Assembly (NCBI GenBank): GCA_045603745.1
Contig: JAZUMQ010000006.1
Span: forward strand, 1-31,433
DNA: 31,433 bases
Direction: 5' to 3'
From: RGIG995 sp045603745
GTDB taxonomy: Bacteria > Bacillota > Clostridia > Oscillospirales > UBA644
Shown: in pieces, positions 6,756 to 14,034 of the stretch
Numbering within the stretch: the stretch's first letter is position 1
Layout of the letters: each line of letters opens with the position of its first letter
Translations under genes and position numbers: made by a program
The notes under the pieces: model-generated
Told to the model about the DNA's origin: nothing
Databases searched by the model: none
What the model saw: the letters and a program-made list of their open reading frames with translations, nothing else

Positions 6756-7628
6756 TTATAAATTGAAAGCTGAAAAATCTAAGGAATTGGCTATTTCGCA
6801 CCGTACTGTATCCGCAATATGTTTTTCGATATTAACGTCGCAGACCGCGTTTAATTCGTTGAATAATGCGTTGGAGTTAACTTCACAGACAACGGGTTCT
6901 CCGTTTTCTCCGTAAAGCAGATCCACTCCGCCGAAATCCAATCCCAGCAGTTGACAGGCGTCGACGGCTGCCTGTTCAAATTCTTGGGGCGGCTTGATTT
7001 TCGTTCCCCGCCCACCCGCGCCGATATTGGAGCGAAAGTCGTTGGGGTTGTACCGTTCCATGGCGGCGACCACGTTCCCGCCCACCACGTAAATCCGTAC
7101 GTCTTTTCCTTTGGAAGATTTCACGTACTTTTGGAATAAGTGGGGTTTTTCTTTCCAATCTTTAGAGCAGTTCAGTAATTCTTCTTCGGTTTGAAGCAAT
7201 TTTACTTGTTGCCCCAAAGAGCCGAAGGCAAGTTTTGCCACCAATGGATACCCTAACTTCTTTCCAACGCGTCCTGCGAACGTTTTTCGGAAGTCGGAAT
7301 TATCGGAAAAAAACAGGGGAGACGTGATCGTTTCCGGGATACACAGATCCCGACGCAATAATTCTCCGGTCCGGCGTTTATCGTCGCACAGTTCTATAGA
7401 GCCGATGTTGTTGTACAAACGAATTCCCAACAACTCCAATCGCAACCCGGGAATGACATCTTTGTCAAAGTAGACGCACTTTTCAAATTCGATTTCTTCA
7501 TCTTTTAAGAAAAGAAGTTCGTCCGTATAGTAGCAAGGACAGTCCAATTCCCGGGCAACTGCCCGCGCCTGATTTCCAAAGATAGATTCTAAGGAACGGT
7601 TGTAAAGAACGGCGTATTTCTTATTCAT
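6756..7628 (-). CDS. RimK-like ATP-grasp ligase
   Basis: A 290-residue ATP-grasp protein, a family that joins a carboxylate to an amine through an acyl phosphate. Visible parts are the central VAKLAFGSLGQQVKLL nucleotide-binding stretch (around 130-150), FQKYVKSSKGKDVRIYVVGG (around 170-190) and the metal-binding end GGVDLLYGE...VCEVNSNALF (around 235-255). RimK, LysX and CofF/MptN ligases add glutamate-like groups to proteins, amino acids or cofactors; the substrate here is open. It follows the PLP enzyme gene with only four bases between them, so both share a transcript. Its ribosome site is weak (GAAAGAA), suggesting translational coupling. Confidence 0.8.
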   Translation of the reverse strand: MNKKYAVLYNRSLESIFGNQARAVARELDCPCYYTDELLFLKDEEIEFEKCVYFDKDVIPGLRLELLGIRLYNNIGSIELCDDKRRTGELLRRDLCIPETITSPLFFSDNSDFRKTFAGRVGKKLGYPLVAKLAFGSLGQQVKLLQTEEELLNCSKDWKEKPHLFQKYVKSSKGKDVRIYVVGGNVVAAMERYNPNDFRSNIGAGGRGTKIKPPQEFEQAAVDACQLLGLDFGGVDLLYGENGEPVVCEVNSNALFNELNAVCDVNIEKHIADTVRCEIANSLDFSAFNL

Positions 7629-7632
7629 CGTA

Positions 7633-8871
7633 TCATTCTTTCATCATTTCTTCGTAAGCGGTCATGATCGCAAGTTTTCCGCTGGAATAGGTCAATCCCC
7701 CTTGCAGGTATCCTACAAAGGGTTCTCGCATCGGTCCGTCTGCAGAAATTTCAATGGACGCACCGGAGACGAAGGTTCCCGCCGCCATAATAACTTGATC
7801 GTCATAACCGTCTTCCAAATAAGGTTCGGGATAAACGTAGGAGTCTACCGGCGAGCCTTTTTGGATTCCTTGACAGAACCGAACCAATTTCTTCGGATCC
7901 CGAAACGTGACGGTTTGAACGATGTCGCTCCGCTTTGCGTCAAAGGCGGGTGCGGTTTCAAATCCGGCGTTTTCAAAGAGTTTTGCGGCAAAAACCGCAC
8001 ATTTCATCGCTTCTGCCACAGTGTGGGGTGCTAAGAATAATCCCATGGTCAAAGGTCGCATCTGATCCAATGAGGGGGTACAGTCTTTTCCCAGTCCTAC
8101 GGCAGTCAGCCGGTATGCGGCTTTTTCTACCAGATCTTTCCGTCCGGCAATATAGCCCCCCGTCAACGCGATTCCGCCGCCGGCGTTTTTGATCATCGAC
8201 CCGGCAATCAGATCCGCGCCGACTTCGGTAGGTTCTTTCAATTCGGTGAATTCGCCGTAGCAGTTATCTACCATGACGATGGCGCGCTTGTTTACGACCT
8301 GAACGATTTTTTCAATCATATCAATGGTCAGGGCTGGTCGGGTTGTGTATCCTCTGGAACGCTGGACGTAGACCATTTTAATCGAAGAATCTGTTTTCAG
8401 TGCGGTGTCTATGGCATCGTAATCAGGTGTAAAATCTTCCAACAGATTGATTTCTTCGTAATTGATCCCGAAATCTGCCAAGGAACCGTTTCCGGGTGTC
8501 CCGGAAAGTCCGATGGTCTGCAATAGCGTGTCGTAGGGTCTTCCAGTGACGGCAAGCATGGTGTCTCCGGGGCGAAGTACTGCAAACAGCGCAGTGGCAA
8601 GGGTATTTGTCCCGGAAGAAAAATTGTGCCGAACCAAGGCGTCTTCCGCTCCCAAAACCTGTGCCCAGATAGCATCTAAAGTATCTCGCGCCTTATCGTC
8701 GTGTCCGTATCCGGTGGTTCCGTATAAGGTGGCTTGCGAAACTCGATGATCCCAAAAGGCTTCCATCACCTTTTGGGTGTTCTTTTCTTCGATTTTTTCA
8801 ATTTTACGGAATTCTTCTTGCACTTGATTTTCCGCCATTTCCGCGGCAAGTCGGGTCTCCAACGTAAACAT
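7633..8871 (-). CDS. PLP-dependent methionine gamma-lyase family protein (YnbB-like)
   Basis: A 412-residue fold-type I aminotransferase-like protein matching the family often labelled 'aluminium resistance protein' or methionine gamma-lyase family (YnbB of Bacillus). The PLP lysine is K228 in GSMIKNAGGGIALTGG; VDNCYGEF (D202) contacts the cofactor ring, and HNFSSGTNT near residue 85 suits the phosphate cup. In other Firmicutes this gene often sits near hfq, miaA or lexA, which are not here. The true substrate of the family is unclear, although C-S lyase chemistry is suspected. AGGAGA precedes the ATG. A consensus promoter lies at 8952-8980. Confidence 0.85.
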   Translation of the reverse strand: MFTLETRLAAEMAENQVQEEFRKIEKIEEKNTQKVMEAFWDHRVSQATLYGTTGYGHDDKARDTLDAIWAQVLGAEDALVRHNFSSGTNTLATALFAVLRPGDTMLAVTGRPYDTLLQTIGLSGTPGNGSLADFGINYEEINLLEDFTPDYDAIDTALKTDSSIKMVYVQRSRGYTTRPALTIDMIEKIVQVVNKRAIVMVDNCYGEFTELKEPTEVGADLIAGSMIKNAGGGIALTGGYIAGRKDLVEKAAYRLTAVGLGKDCTPSLDQMRPLTMGLFLAPHTVAEAMKCAVFAAKLFENAGFETAPAFDAKRSDIVQTVTFRDPKKLVRFCQGIQKGSPVDSYVYPEPYLEDGYDDQVIMAAGTFVSGASIEISADGPMREPFVGYLQGGLTYSSGKLAIMTAYEEMMKE

Positions 8872-8895
8872 TTTTACCGTCTCCTATGTTACTAC

Positions 8896-8924
8896 TTGCT
8901 TTTTTTTCAAAAATATGGTAAAAT
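8896..8924 (+). promoter_or_regulatory. Promoter for the uracil-DNA glycosylase
   Basis: TTGCTT (8896-8901), 17-base spacer, TAAAAT (8919-8924). Transcription would begin near 8931 and run through the opposing promoter at 8952-8980 before the TTG start at 8999. Confidence 0.6.
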
Positions 8925-8933
8925 GGTATCAAG

Positions 8934-8947
8934 ATGATAGGTATCAT
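8934..8947. promoter_or_regulatory. Inverted repeat between opposing promoters
   Basis: ATGATAGGTATCAT has 6-base arms around GG and sits between the -10 boxes of two promoters that face each other. Another GGTATCA lies at 8925-8931. It could be an operator for a repressor acting on both genes; no regulator gene is adjacent. Confidence 0.45.
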
Positions 8948-8951
8948 ATCT

Positions 8952-8980
8952 ATTATATGTGACAAAACCAAAACTGTCAA
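8952..8980 (-). promoter_or_regulatory. Sigma-A promoter for the PLP enzyme/ATP-grasp pair
   Basis: On the minus strand TTGACA (8975-8980), 17 bases, TATAAT (8952-8957): full consensus. Its start point (near 8945) lies inside the path of the oppositely directed glycosylase transcript. Confidence 0.85.
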
Positions 8981-8998
8981 GAAGGGAACTGAGGTTTT

Positions 8999-9652
8999 TT
9001 GCTGAATTTTCTGAGAAATCGACCGGATCTGAATTCTATTTTGCGAGAAGTGGGCAACGATTGTACCCCTTCCGCCGAAAAAATCTTCCGCGCGGCCCAG
9101 CCGGTAGATGAAATTAAGGTCGTTATTTTAGGGCAGGATCCTTATCCGGCTCCCGGAGCCGCCACCGGACTTGCCTTTGAGGTGAACGGTCTTACCAGCT
9201 GGAAACAACCCTTCCGACAGGTTTCTTTGAAAAATATCGTTCGTCTTTTGTACGCTTCCTATACCGATGCAGATCCTTATAAGACCAAATTCTCCGATGT
9301 TATCGATGCCATTGATCGGGGTGATTTTTCCATTTTGCCCCCCGATCGCCTTTTTTCTTACTGGGCAGAAAACGGTGTTTTATTGCTCAATACGGCGTTG
9401 ACCTGCAAACCGGGGTATCCCGGTTCTCACGCGGAACTGTGGCAACCAATTATGGACGATTTGATCCGATATATTGAAGATAACGCCCACCCCATCTGGT
9501 TTCTTTGGGGGAAAGAAGCGGAAAAATATGATTACGTTCAACGCTCTTATCAATCCCGTCACCCCATGCTTTGTTCTGCAAATTGGGAAAACGATTTTCT
9601 CAAAAACCCCTGTTTCCGAGAAACTTCGACTTTCATCGACTGGCTCGGTTAA
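8999..9652 (+). CDS. ung: Uracil-DNA glycosylase, family 1-like
   Basis: Removes uracil from DNA at the start of base excision repair. The 217-residue protein has ILGQDPYP (catalytic D47), LLLNTALT with N131 for uracil recognition, WFLWGKEA near residue 170, and RHPM with H188 for the intercalation loop. Two positions differ from the usual text: GQDPYH reads GQDPYP and HPSPLS reads HPMLCS, so it is a divergent branch. The start is TTG at 8999; an in-frame TGA lies just upstream at 8990-8992 and a GAGG site at 8991-8994. No strong terminator follows. Confidence 0.85.
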   Translation: MLNFLRNRPDLNSILREVGNDCTPSAEKIFRAAQPVDEIKVVILGQDPYPAPGAATGLAFEVNGLTSWKQPFRQVSLKNIVRLLYASYTDADPYKTKFSDVIDAIDRGDFSILPPDRLFSYWAENGVLLLNTALTCKPGYPGSHAELWQPIMDDLIRYIEDNAHPIWFLWGKEAEKYDYVQRSYQSRHPMLCSANWENDFLKNPCFRETSTFIDWLG

Positions 9653-9731
9653 CGGATTTTTTTCTCTTTGAATAAGTCTCTTCATTTCCGGCAAAACTGT
9701 GAAAAAGAACCATAGAAAAGGGGAATGGCTC

Positions 9732-9917
9732 ATGATACGAGGCTTATTTCAGAACGCTGTTATTATTCAGAATCCGCGGGGCGGAAAGATCTTTAGTCAG
9801 GCAATTTTTATTCTTCGCCCGGAAGCCCTTTGTTCCGACCGGGAGTTGGTGGAGGAAGCCCAACGGATTATAGAGGAGAATACTTCTCTGCGCAAAAAAC
9901 GAAAAGCCTATAAATGA
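9732..9917 (+). CDS. Small uncharacterised protein (61 aa)
   Basis: A 61-residue protein starting MIRGLFQNAVIIQNPRGGKI, with the stretch SQAIFILRPEAL and a charged helical tail ending LRKKRKAYK. No membrane segment or signal. The start at 9732 is chosen because AAAAGGGG lies eight bases upstream; an in-frame GTG at 9699 has no such site. It follows the glycosylase by 79 bases without a clear promoter and ends five bases before a strong terminator, so it looks like the last gene of that transcript. I do not recognise the family. Confidence 0.6.
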   Translation: MIRGLFQNAVIIQNPRGGKIFSQAIFILRPEALCSDRELVEEAQRIIEENTSLRKKRKAYK

Positions 9918-9921
9918 TCAG

Positions 9922-9944
9922 ATCCACCTTCGGGTGGATTTTTG
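9922..9944 (+). terminator. Terminator after the 61-aa protein
   Basis: ATCCACC (9922-9928) and GGTGGAT (9933-9939) around a stable TTCG tetraloop, followed by TTTTTG. Confidence 0.85.
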
Positions 9945-9950
9945 ATTGCG

Positions 9951-9979
9951 TTGACAAATTGAAAAAAATGTGATATACT
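9951..9979 (+). promoter_or_regulatory. Sigma-A promoter of the LRR lipoprotein
   Basis: TTGACA (9951-9956), 17 bases, TATACT (9974-9979), seven bases after the preceding terminator. Confidence 0.85.
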
Positions 9980-10018
9980 TATTTCGACAAAACCTGCCCC
10001 GTTAGGAGTGTTATATTT

Positions 10019-12163
10019 CTGAAAAAGTTTGTGCTGATATTGATTTCTATAGTAATCCTCACCGGATTTTCTGCCTGTGAGGACGCCCCGGTTTTGGCTC
10101 CTGTTCCCGTGGATAAAACGGCGCTGATCTCCTTATTGGAAGATTTTAAAACCATTCCCCAAACCTTGGATCAAGCCACCGTCGTTACGGCTTATTCCTT
10201 GGTTTTGGAGAAAGAATCCGCGACACAAAAAGAAGTCTCTGAAGCCGTTACCGCATTGAAAGAATTGAAAGAATCCATTTACGCCACCCCCATGTCCTTT
10301 ATCGACGGTGGCCTGGAGCCCCACGTTCGCAACGCGTTGGGATTTGATGTCGATGCCACCATCACCATCGGCGACTGCCTTGGGTTGGAAGAACTGAACT
10401 GTACATATCAAAAAGATATGGGTGTAAAAATTTGCGTTTCTTACGATTTTCGATATTTCCCCAATCTGAAAACCTTGGATCTGACCGGAAACAGTTTAGA
10501 AGATCTGGGTGGTTTTGCATATCTTTCCAAACTGGAAACCCTTTCTCTTGCGGAGAATCCGGCGCGGGCATCTACTTTGTCTTCCGACGATGGCGATGAT
10601 ATTCGCTCTTTGGATATTCTGGGTAAATTGCCCCTGAAAACTCTTGATCTTTCCGGAGAATCAGTCATCGCTTCTTTTTCCACGTTGCCCATTATGCCGA
10701 AGTTGGAATCTCTTGATATTTCTGAAAATTCATTAGAGTCTTTAAATGCCATCGGAACGAAATTCCCGAATTTAAAAACCTTAATCGCCACCGATTGTAA
10801 AATATCGGACCTGTCCGATCTCTCTTTTTGTTCCAATTTGGTCGTCCTGGATCTGTCCCGAACTTCAGGTTCCGATCTTTCTTTTCTTGAGTCTCTGAAA
10901 AATCTGACAAATTTGACCCTTAATGGGGTTTCAATTACCGATTATGATTCTTTGACCAAAGCCCCCCAGTTGGTGTCTCTTTCCCTTTCCGGGTGTAACA
11001 TCAGCGATCTTTCCTGGATTGCCGGATTTACGGCTCTTGAGTTCTTGGATTTGTCGGAAAACAAAATTGTCGACCCCACTTTGACTGCAGGGAAGACGTC
11101 GGTTAAAAAACTGAATCTTTCCGGCAATGCCATTTCTTCCTTCCCCCTGACCGATGATTGGTCCGGCGTGGAAGAATTGAACCTTTCCAAAAATGAACTT
11201 ACTTCCTTTTCCACTTCCGTTTCCGATGAAGAATGTGAATTAAAGGTGCTGAATCTTTCTTCCAATGAAGTCACCTCCTTTGACGTGAAAAACGCGTCGA
11301 AATTGGAATCTGTCAACCTTGCAAATAATAAACTGAATGCAATTTCTCTCGCCTCCGATTCCTTGCGTTCCCTGTCTCTTTCGGATAATCCGCTGAGTGA
11401 ATTAGTTCTGAATCTTCCGTCTTTGGCATCGTTGGAATTGGCGTGTAATACGGAATATGACAAGACGGTTTCTTTAAACTTACCTGCGCTGAAATTATTG
11501 GATCTTTCCAAGGAATTTACTTCGGATACGGATTTCTTAAAATCTCTCGTCAGTTTGGAATCTCTCTCGGTTCACGTTTCCGGTGTCTCTGCCGATTCTC
11601 TTTCCGGACTTGTGTCCTTGAAAACTTTGACTCTATACGGCGGTGATGACGGCACGATTGCTGCCTTATCTAAGTTGCCTTCTTTGGAATCGTTGACGAT
11701 TTCAAAATCTTCCGTTACCACACCCCAAATTTCTGGGTATGCTTCATTGAAAGCATTGAGTTTTGATGGCTGTTCCAAGCTTGCAGATCTTTCCGGAATT
11801 TCTGATCTTCCCACTTTGGAATCCTTTTCGGTTGTTGGGGGGAATCTCTCTGCCCCCGCTCTGAAAAATTTCCCGAATCTCCGTACTGTCACCTTATCCG
11901 ACTGTGATCTCACGTCGGTTTCTTATCTTACCGAACTTCCGCTGCTTACCACTATGATCCTTTCAGAAAACGGATTTCAAGCCATCGAAGTCTTGGGCTT
12001 TTCACATTTGCAGTATCTTGATTTAAGTGGGAATCAATTGGAAACTTTGAAAGCCGTGACGATGGATATGACGAAAGGTACGCTGGATTTGTCTGATAAC
12101 GAGGAATCCCTTTACGACGATCTCTCCTCATTGCCGGACACTCTGAAAATTCTTGTAGATTGA
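10019..12163 (+). CDS. Leucine-rich-repeat surface lipoprotein
   Basis: A 714-residue exported protein. With a CTG start at 10019 it begins (M)KKFVLILISIVILTGFSAC: basic start, hydrophobic core and lipobox, so C20 would be lipidated and anchored to the outer face of the membrane. Residues about 32-95 resemble a helical FIVAR-type spacer. The rest (from about 110) is a long row of leucine-rich repeats of the type LKTLDLSGNxLxxL, as in internalin-like proteins that bind protein partners. The first ATG/GTG alternative, GTG 10031, would lose both lysines and lies 22 bases from the GGAG at 10005-10008; CTG lies ten bases from it. The ligand is unknown. Confidence 0.82.
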   Translation: MKKFVLILISIVILTGFSACEDAPVLAPVPVDKTALISLLEDFKTIPQTLDQATVVTAYSLVLEKESATQKEVSEAVTALKELKESIYATPMSFIDGGLEPHVRNALGFDVDATITIGDCLGLEELNCTYQKDMGVKICVSYDFRYFPNLKTLDLTGNSLEDLGGFAYLSKLETLSLAENPARASTLSSDDGDDIRSLDILGKLPLKTLDLSGESVIASFSTLPIMPKLESLDISENSLESLNAIGTKFPNLKTLIATDCKISDLSDLSFCSNLVVLDLSRTSGSDLSFLESLKNLTNLTLNGVSITDYDSLTKAPQLVSLSLSGCNISDLSWIAGFTALEFLDLSENKIVDPTLTAGKTSVKKLNLSGNAISSFPLTDDWSGVEELNLSKNELTSFSTSVSDEECELKVLNLSSNEVTSFDVKNASKLESVNLANNKLNAISLASDSLRSLSLSDNPLSELVLNLPSLASLELACNTEYDKTVSLNLPALKLLDLSKEFTSDTDFLKSLVSLESLSVHVSGVSADSLSGLVSLKTLTLYGGDDGTIAALSKLPSLESLTISKSSVTTPQISGYASLKALSFDGCSKLADLSGISDLPTLESFSVVGGNLSAPALKNFPNLRTVTLSDCDLTSVSYLTELPLLTTMILSENGFQAIEVLGFSHLQYLDLSGNQLETLKAVTMDMTKGTLDLSDNEESLYDDLSSLPDTLKILVD

Positions 12164-12175
12164 TACGAGGTCTTT

Positions 12176-12685
12176 ATGTTTGAAGAAGTAGCCCCCAAGC
12201 GTACCGGCGCATTCCGGGACGTTTTTCTGATCATTTTGTGCGGATTCGTTTTGTTGTCCTTGCCAAACTGGATCCCCGTTTTATTCGGACTTCCTCTTGT
12301 GAAAGCGGTATATGAATTTCTCGTGTTTTTAGGAATCGTCCTTCTCATCTTCCGCTTCTTGCGTTCTTATGGGACGGAATACAAGTACGCTCTCGTAGAC
12401 TCTGTTTTCATGATCCGTTCTAAAGTGGGAGCCCGGGAAACGATCGTTGCCGAAATTAACCTAACCGCAGAATCTGCTTTAATTCCGTTAAAGGATTCCG
12501 AGGGATTGCTTCGAGAGAACAAATACAATAAGAGAAAAATTTCATACGGCGTCTCAGATGAAAAGACCGCCTATCTATTGACCTTTCCCATGCAAAACGG
12601 AAAATCTGCGCTGATTTTTCAGCCGTCGGATAAATTTGTTGAAATTTTGCAACAATTACCACTTGACAAACCCAGAAAAATATAG
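12176..12685 (+). CDS. Uncharacterised two-helix membrane protein (169 aa)
   Basis: Two hydrophobic helices near residues 15-35 and 42-61 are followed by a soluble domain of about 105 residues with alternating strands (EYKYALVDSVFMIRSK, TAYLLTFPMQNGKSALIFQP). The layout is like small bacterial membrane proteins with a PH-like cytosolic domain, but that is only a shape resemblance; the family is not recognised. It follows the LRR lipoprotein by 12 bases with GAGG before the ATG, so the two are co-transcribed. The promoter of the infC operon starts inside its last codons. Confidence 0.65.
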   Translation: MFEEVAPKRTGAFRDVFLIILCGFVLLSLPNWIPVLFGLPLVKAVYEFLVFLGIVLLIFRFLRSYGTEYKYALVDSVFMIRSKVGARETIVAEINLTAESALIPLKDSEGLLRENKYNKRKISYGVSDEKTAYLLTFPMQNGKSALIFQPSDKFVEILQQLPLDKPRKI

Positions 12686-12691
12686 TATAAT
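12663..12691 (+). promoter_or_regulatory. Sigma-A promoter of infC-rpmI-rplT
   Basis: TTGACA (12663-12668), 17 bases, TATAAT (12686-12691). It overlaps the final codons of the upstream membrane protein gene. Confidence 0.9.
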
Positions 12692-12814
12692 ATTCAAGCA
12701 CAATGAAGCAGACTTCGTCTCACCCCGCCGCATCGCGAGCCGGGTTAATATCGTAAGCATCGTAAGATGCTTTATCGACGGACGAATTATGCTCTGTCGA
12801 TTTTCTTTTTTTTT
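12692..12814 (+). ncRNA. infC operon leader with attenuator (L20-leader type)
   Basis: The leader contains AAGCATC-GTAA-GATGCTT (12755-12772, a 7-base stem with a GTAA loop) and then ATCGAC (12774-12779) pairing with GTCGAT (12796-12801) before TTTCTTTTTTTTT. The T-run touches the GGAGG of infC. ATCGTAAG occurs twice at 12750-12765. In Bacillus the same operon is controlled by transcription attenuation through ribosomal protein L20 binding its leader. Position and terminator agree with that; the L20-binding fold itself was not verified. Confidence 0.65.
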
Positions 12815-12828
12815 GGAGGTGTTTTCCC

Positions 12829-13347
12829 ATCAACGCAAAAAAATTTCAACTCAACGAAGAAATCCGAGATGCTCAAGTCCGTGTGATCGATTCGGACGGT
12901 TCCCAGCTGGGAATTCAATCTGCCCGTGACGCTCAGAAGATTGCCTACGACAAAGGATTGGATCTGGTTAAGATTTCTCCTCAAGCAGATCCCCCCGTCT
13001 GTAAGATTATGGACTACAGTAAGTATTGCTTTGAACAAGCAAAACGGGAAAAGGAAGCTCGGAAAAATCAGCGGATCGTTTCTATCAAGGAAGTTCAGCT
13101 CAGCGTTCGTATCGAACAACACGATATGGAAACGAAACAAAACCATGCCCTTCGCTTCTTGAAAGGCGGGGATAAAGTTAAGGTTTCCCTTCGTTTCCGC
13201 AGCCGTGAGATTCAGCATCCCGAACTCGGTCAGGAAGTTATGGAGCGTTTTGCCCAGGCTTGCTCCGAATTGGGCGTCGTTGAAAAACCCGCAAAACTGG
13301 AAGGCAGAAACATGATCATGATTCTGGCTCCCAAGCCTGCGAAATAA
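12829..13347 (+). CDS. infC: Translation initiation factor IF-3
   Basis: IF-3 binds the 30S subunit and checks start codon and initiator tRNA. The full-length protein (172 residues) starts at an ATC codon, 12829-12831, nine bases after GGAGG; the first residues (M)NAKKFQLNEEIRDAQVRVID align with the N-terminal domain, followed by the linker rich in K/R/E and a C-terminal domain with KVSLRFRSREIQHPELG. Starting at the first GTG (12883) would remove 18 conserved residues. Rare AUU/AUC-type starts on infC are known and let IF-3 repress its own translation. It heads the operon with rpmI and rplT. Confidence 0.93.
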   Translation: MNAKKFQLNEEIRDAQVRVIDSDGSQLGIQSARDAQKIAYDKGLDLVKISPQADPPVCKIMDYSKYCFEQAKREKEARKNQRIVSIKEVQLSVRIEQHDMETKQNHALRFLKGGDKVKVSLRFRSREIQHPELGQEVMERFAQACSELGVVEKPAKLEGRNMIMILAPKPAK

Positions 13348-13410
13348 TTTTGCGTCGGGATTCCCGATATACATTGTTAATCAAATCATCATAATAAAGG
13401 AGAAAGTATC

Positions 13411-13608
13411 ATGCCTAAGTTGAAAAGCCACAAGGGTGCTGCCAAACGCTTCAGCGTTACTAAGGGCGGCAAGGTCAAATTGAACCGTGCCAACAGAAGA
13501 CACATTCTGACCAAACACACCACCAAGTACAAGAGAGGCTTGCGTAAAGCCGGCTATGCCAGCCCCGCAAATGCCCCCACCATCAAAAAGCTGATTCCCT
13601 ACGCATAA
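13411..13608 (+). CDS. rpmI: 50S ribosomal protein L35
   Basis: A 65-residue basic protein with the family start MPKLKSHKGAAKRF, the core KVKLNRANRRHILTKH and the end IKKLIPYA. It belongs to the large ribosomal subunit. AAAGGAGAAAG precedes the ATG. It lies between infC and rplT as in most Firmicutes. Confidence 0.96.
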   Translation: MPKLKSHKGAAKRFSVTKGGKVKLNRANRRHILTKHTTKYKRGLRKAGYASPANAPTIKKLIPYA

Positions 13609-13626
13609 GAGGAGGAGAGATAGAAA

Positions 13627-13980
13627 ATGGCTAGAGTTAAAGGCGCAATGATGACGCGCAAAAGACGTAAGAAGATTCTGAAACTTGCCAAGGGTTACTT
13701 TGGCGCTAAATCCAAGCAATTCCGTACTGCCAACGAAGCGGTCATGAAGTCTCTGACCTATGCGTACATCGGCAGAAAACTGAAGAAGAGAGATTTCCGT
13801 TCCCTGTGGATCACCCGTATTTCTGCGGCTTGTGCTCAGAACGGCATCAACTATTCTCGCTTCATTAACGGTCTGAAAAAGGCAAATATCTCCCTGAACC
13901 GTAAGGTTCTTGCGGAACTTGCCGTTTCCGATCCCGCTGCATTCACCTCTCTTGTTGAGAAGGCTAAAGCGGCTCTTTAA
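13627..13980 (+). CDS. rplT: 50S ribosomal protein L20
   Basis: A 117-residue protein starting MARVKGAMMTRKRRKKILKL, with FGAKSKQFRTANEAVMKSL and YSRFINGLKKANI, all typical of L20. It is needed early in 50S assembly and, in Bacillus, binds its own operon leader to shut down synthesis, which fits the leader at 12692-12814. GAGGAGAGA sits before the ATG; a 12-base perfect hairpin follows the stop. Confidence 0.96.
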   Translation: MARVKGAMMTRKRRKKILKLAKGYFGAKSKQFRTANEAVMKSLTYAYIGRKLKKRDFRSLWITRISAACAQNGINYSRFINGLKKANISLNRKVLAELAVSDPAAFTSLVEKAKAAL

Positions 13981-13988
13981 TTACCTAC

Positions 13989-14022
13989 AAAACGGAGACC
14001 GTCGGGTCTCCGTTTTCTTTTT
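13989..14022 (+). terminator. Terminator after rplT
   Basis: AAAACGGAGACC (13989-14000) pairs perfectly with GGTCTCCGTTTT (14005-14016) around GTCG, then CTTTTT. The next gene's ribosome site follows directly, so some read-through into it is likely. Confidence 0.9.
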
Positions 14023-14034
14023 GGAGGATTTCAT

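Noticed and set aside
10031..12163. Coding on the minus strand across the LRR gene (several long frames)
   Set aside because: They mirror the repeat structure of the plus-strand gene and lack start signals; the plus frame has signal peptide and LRR pattern.
12883..12885. GTG 12883 as the infC start
   Set aside because: It would remove 18 residues of the conserved N-terminal domain and has no ribosome site; the ATC at 12829 does.
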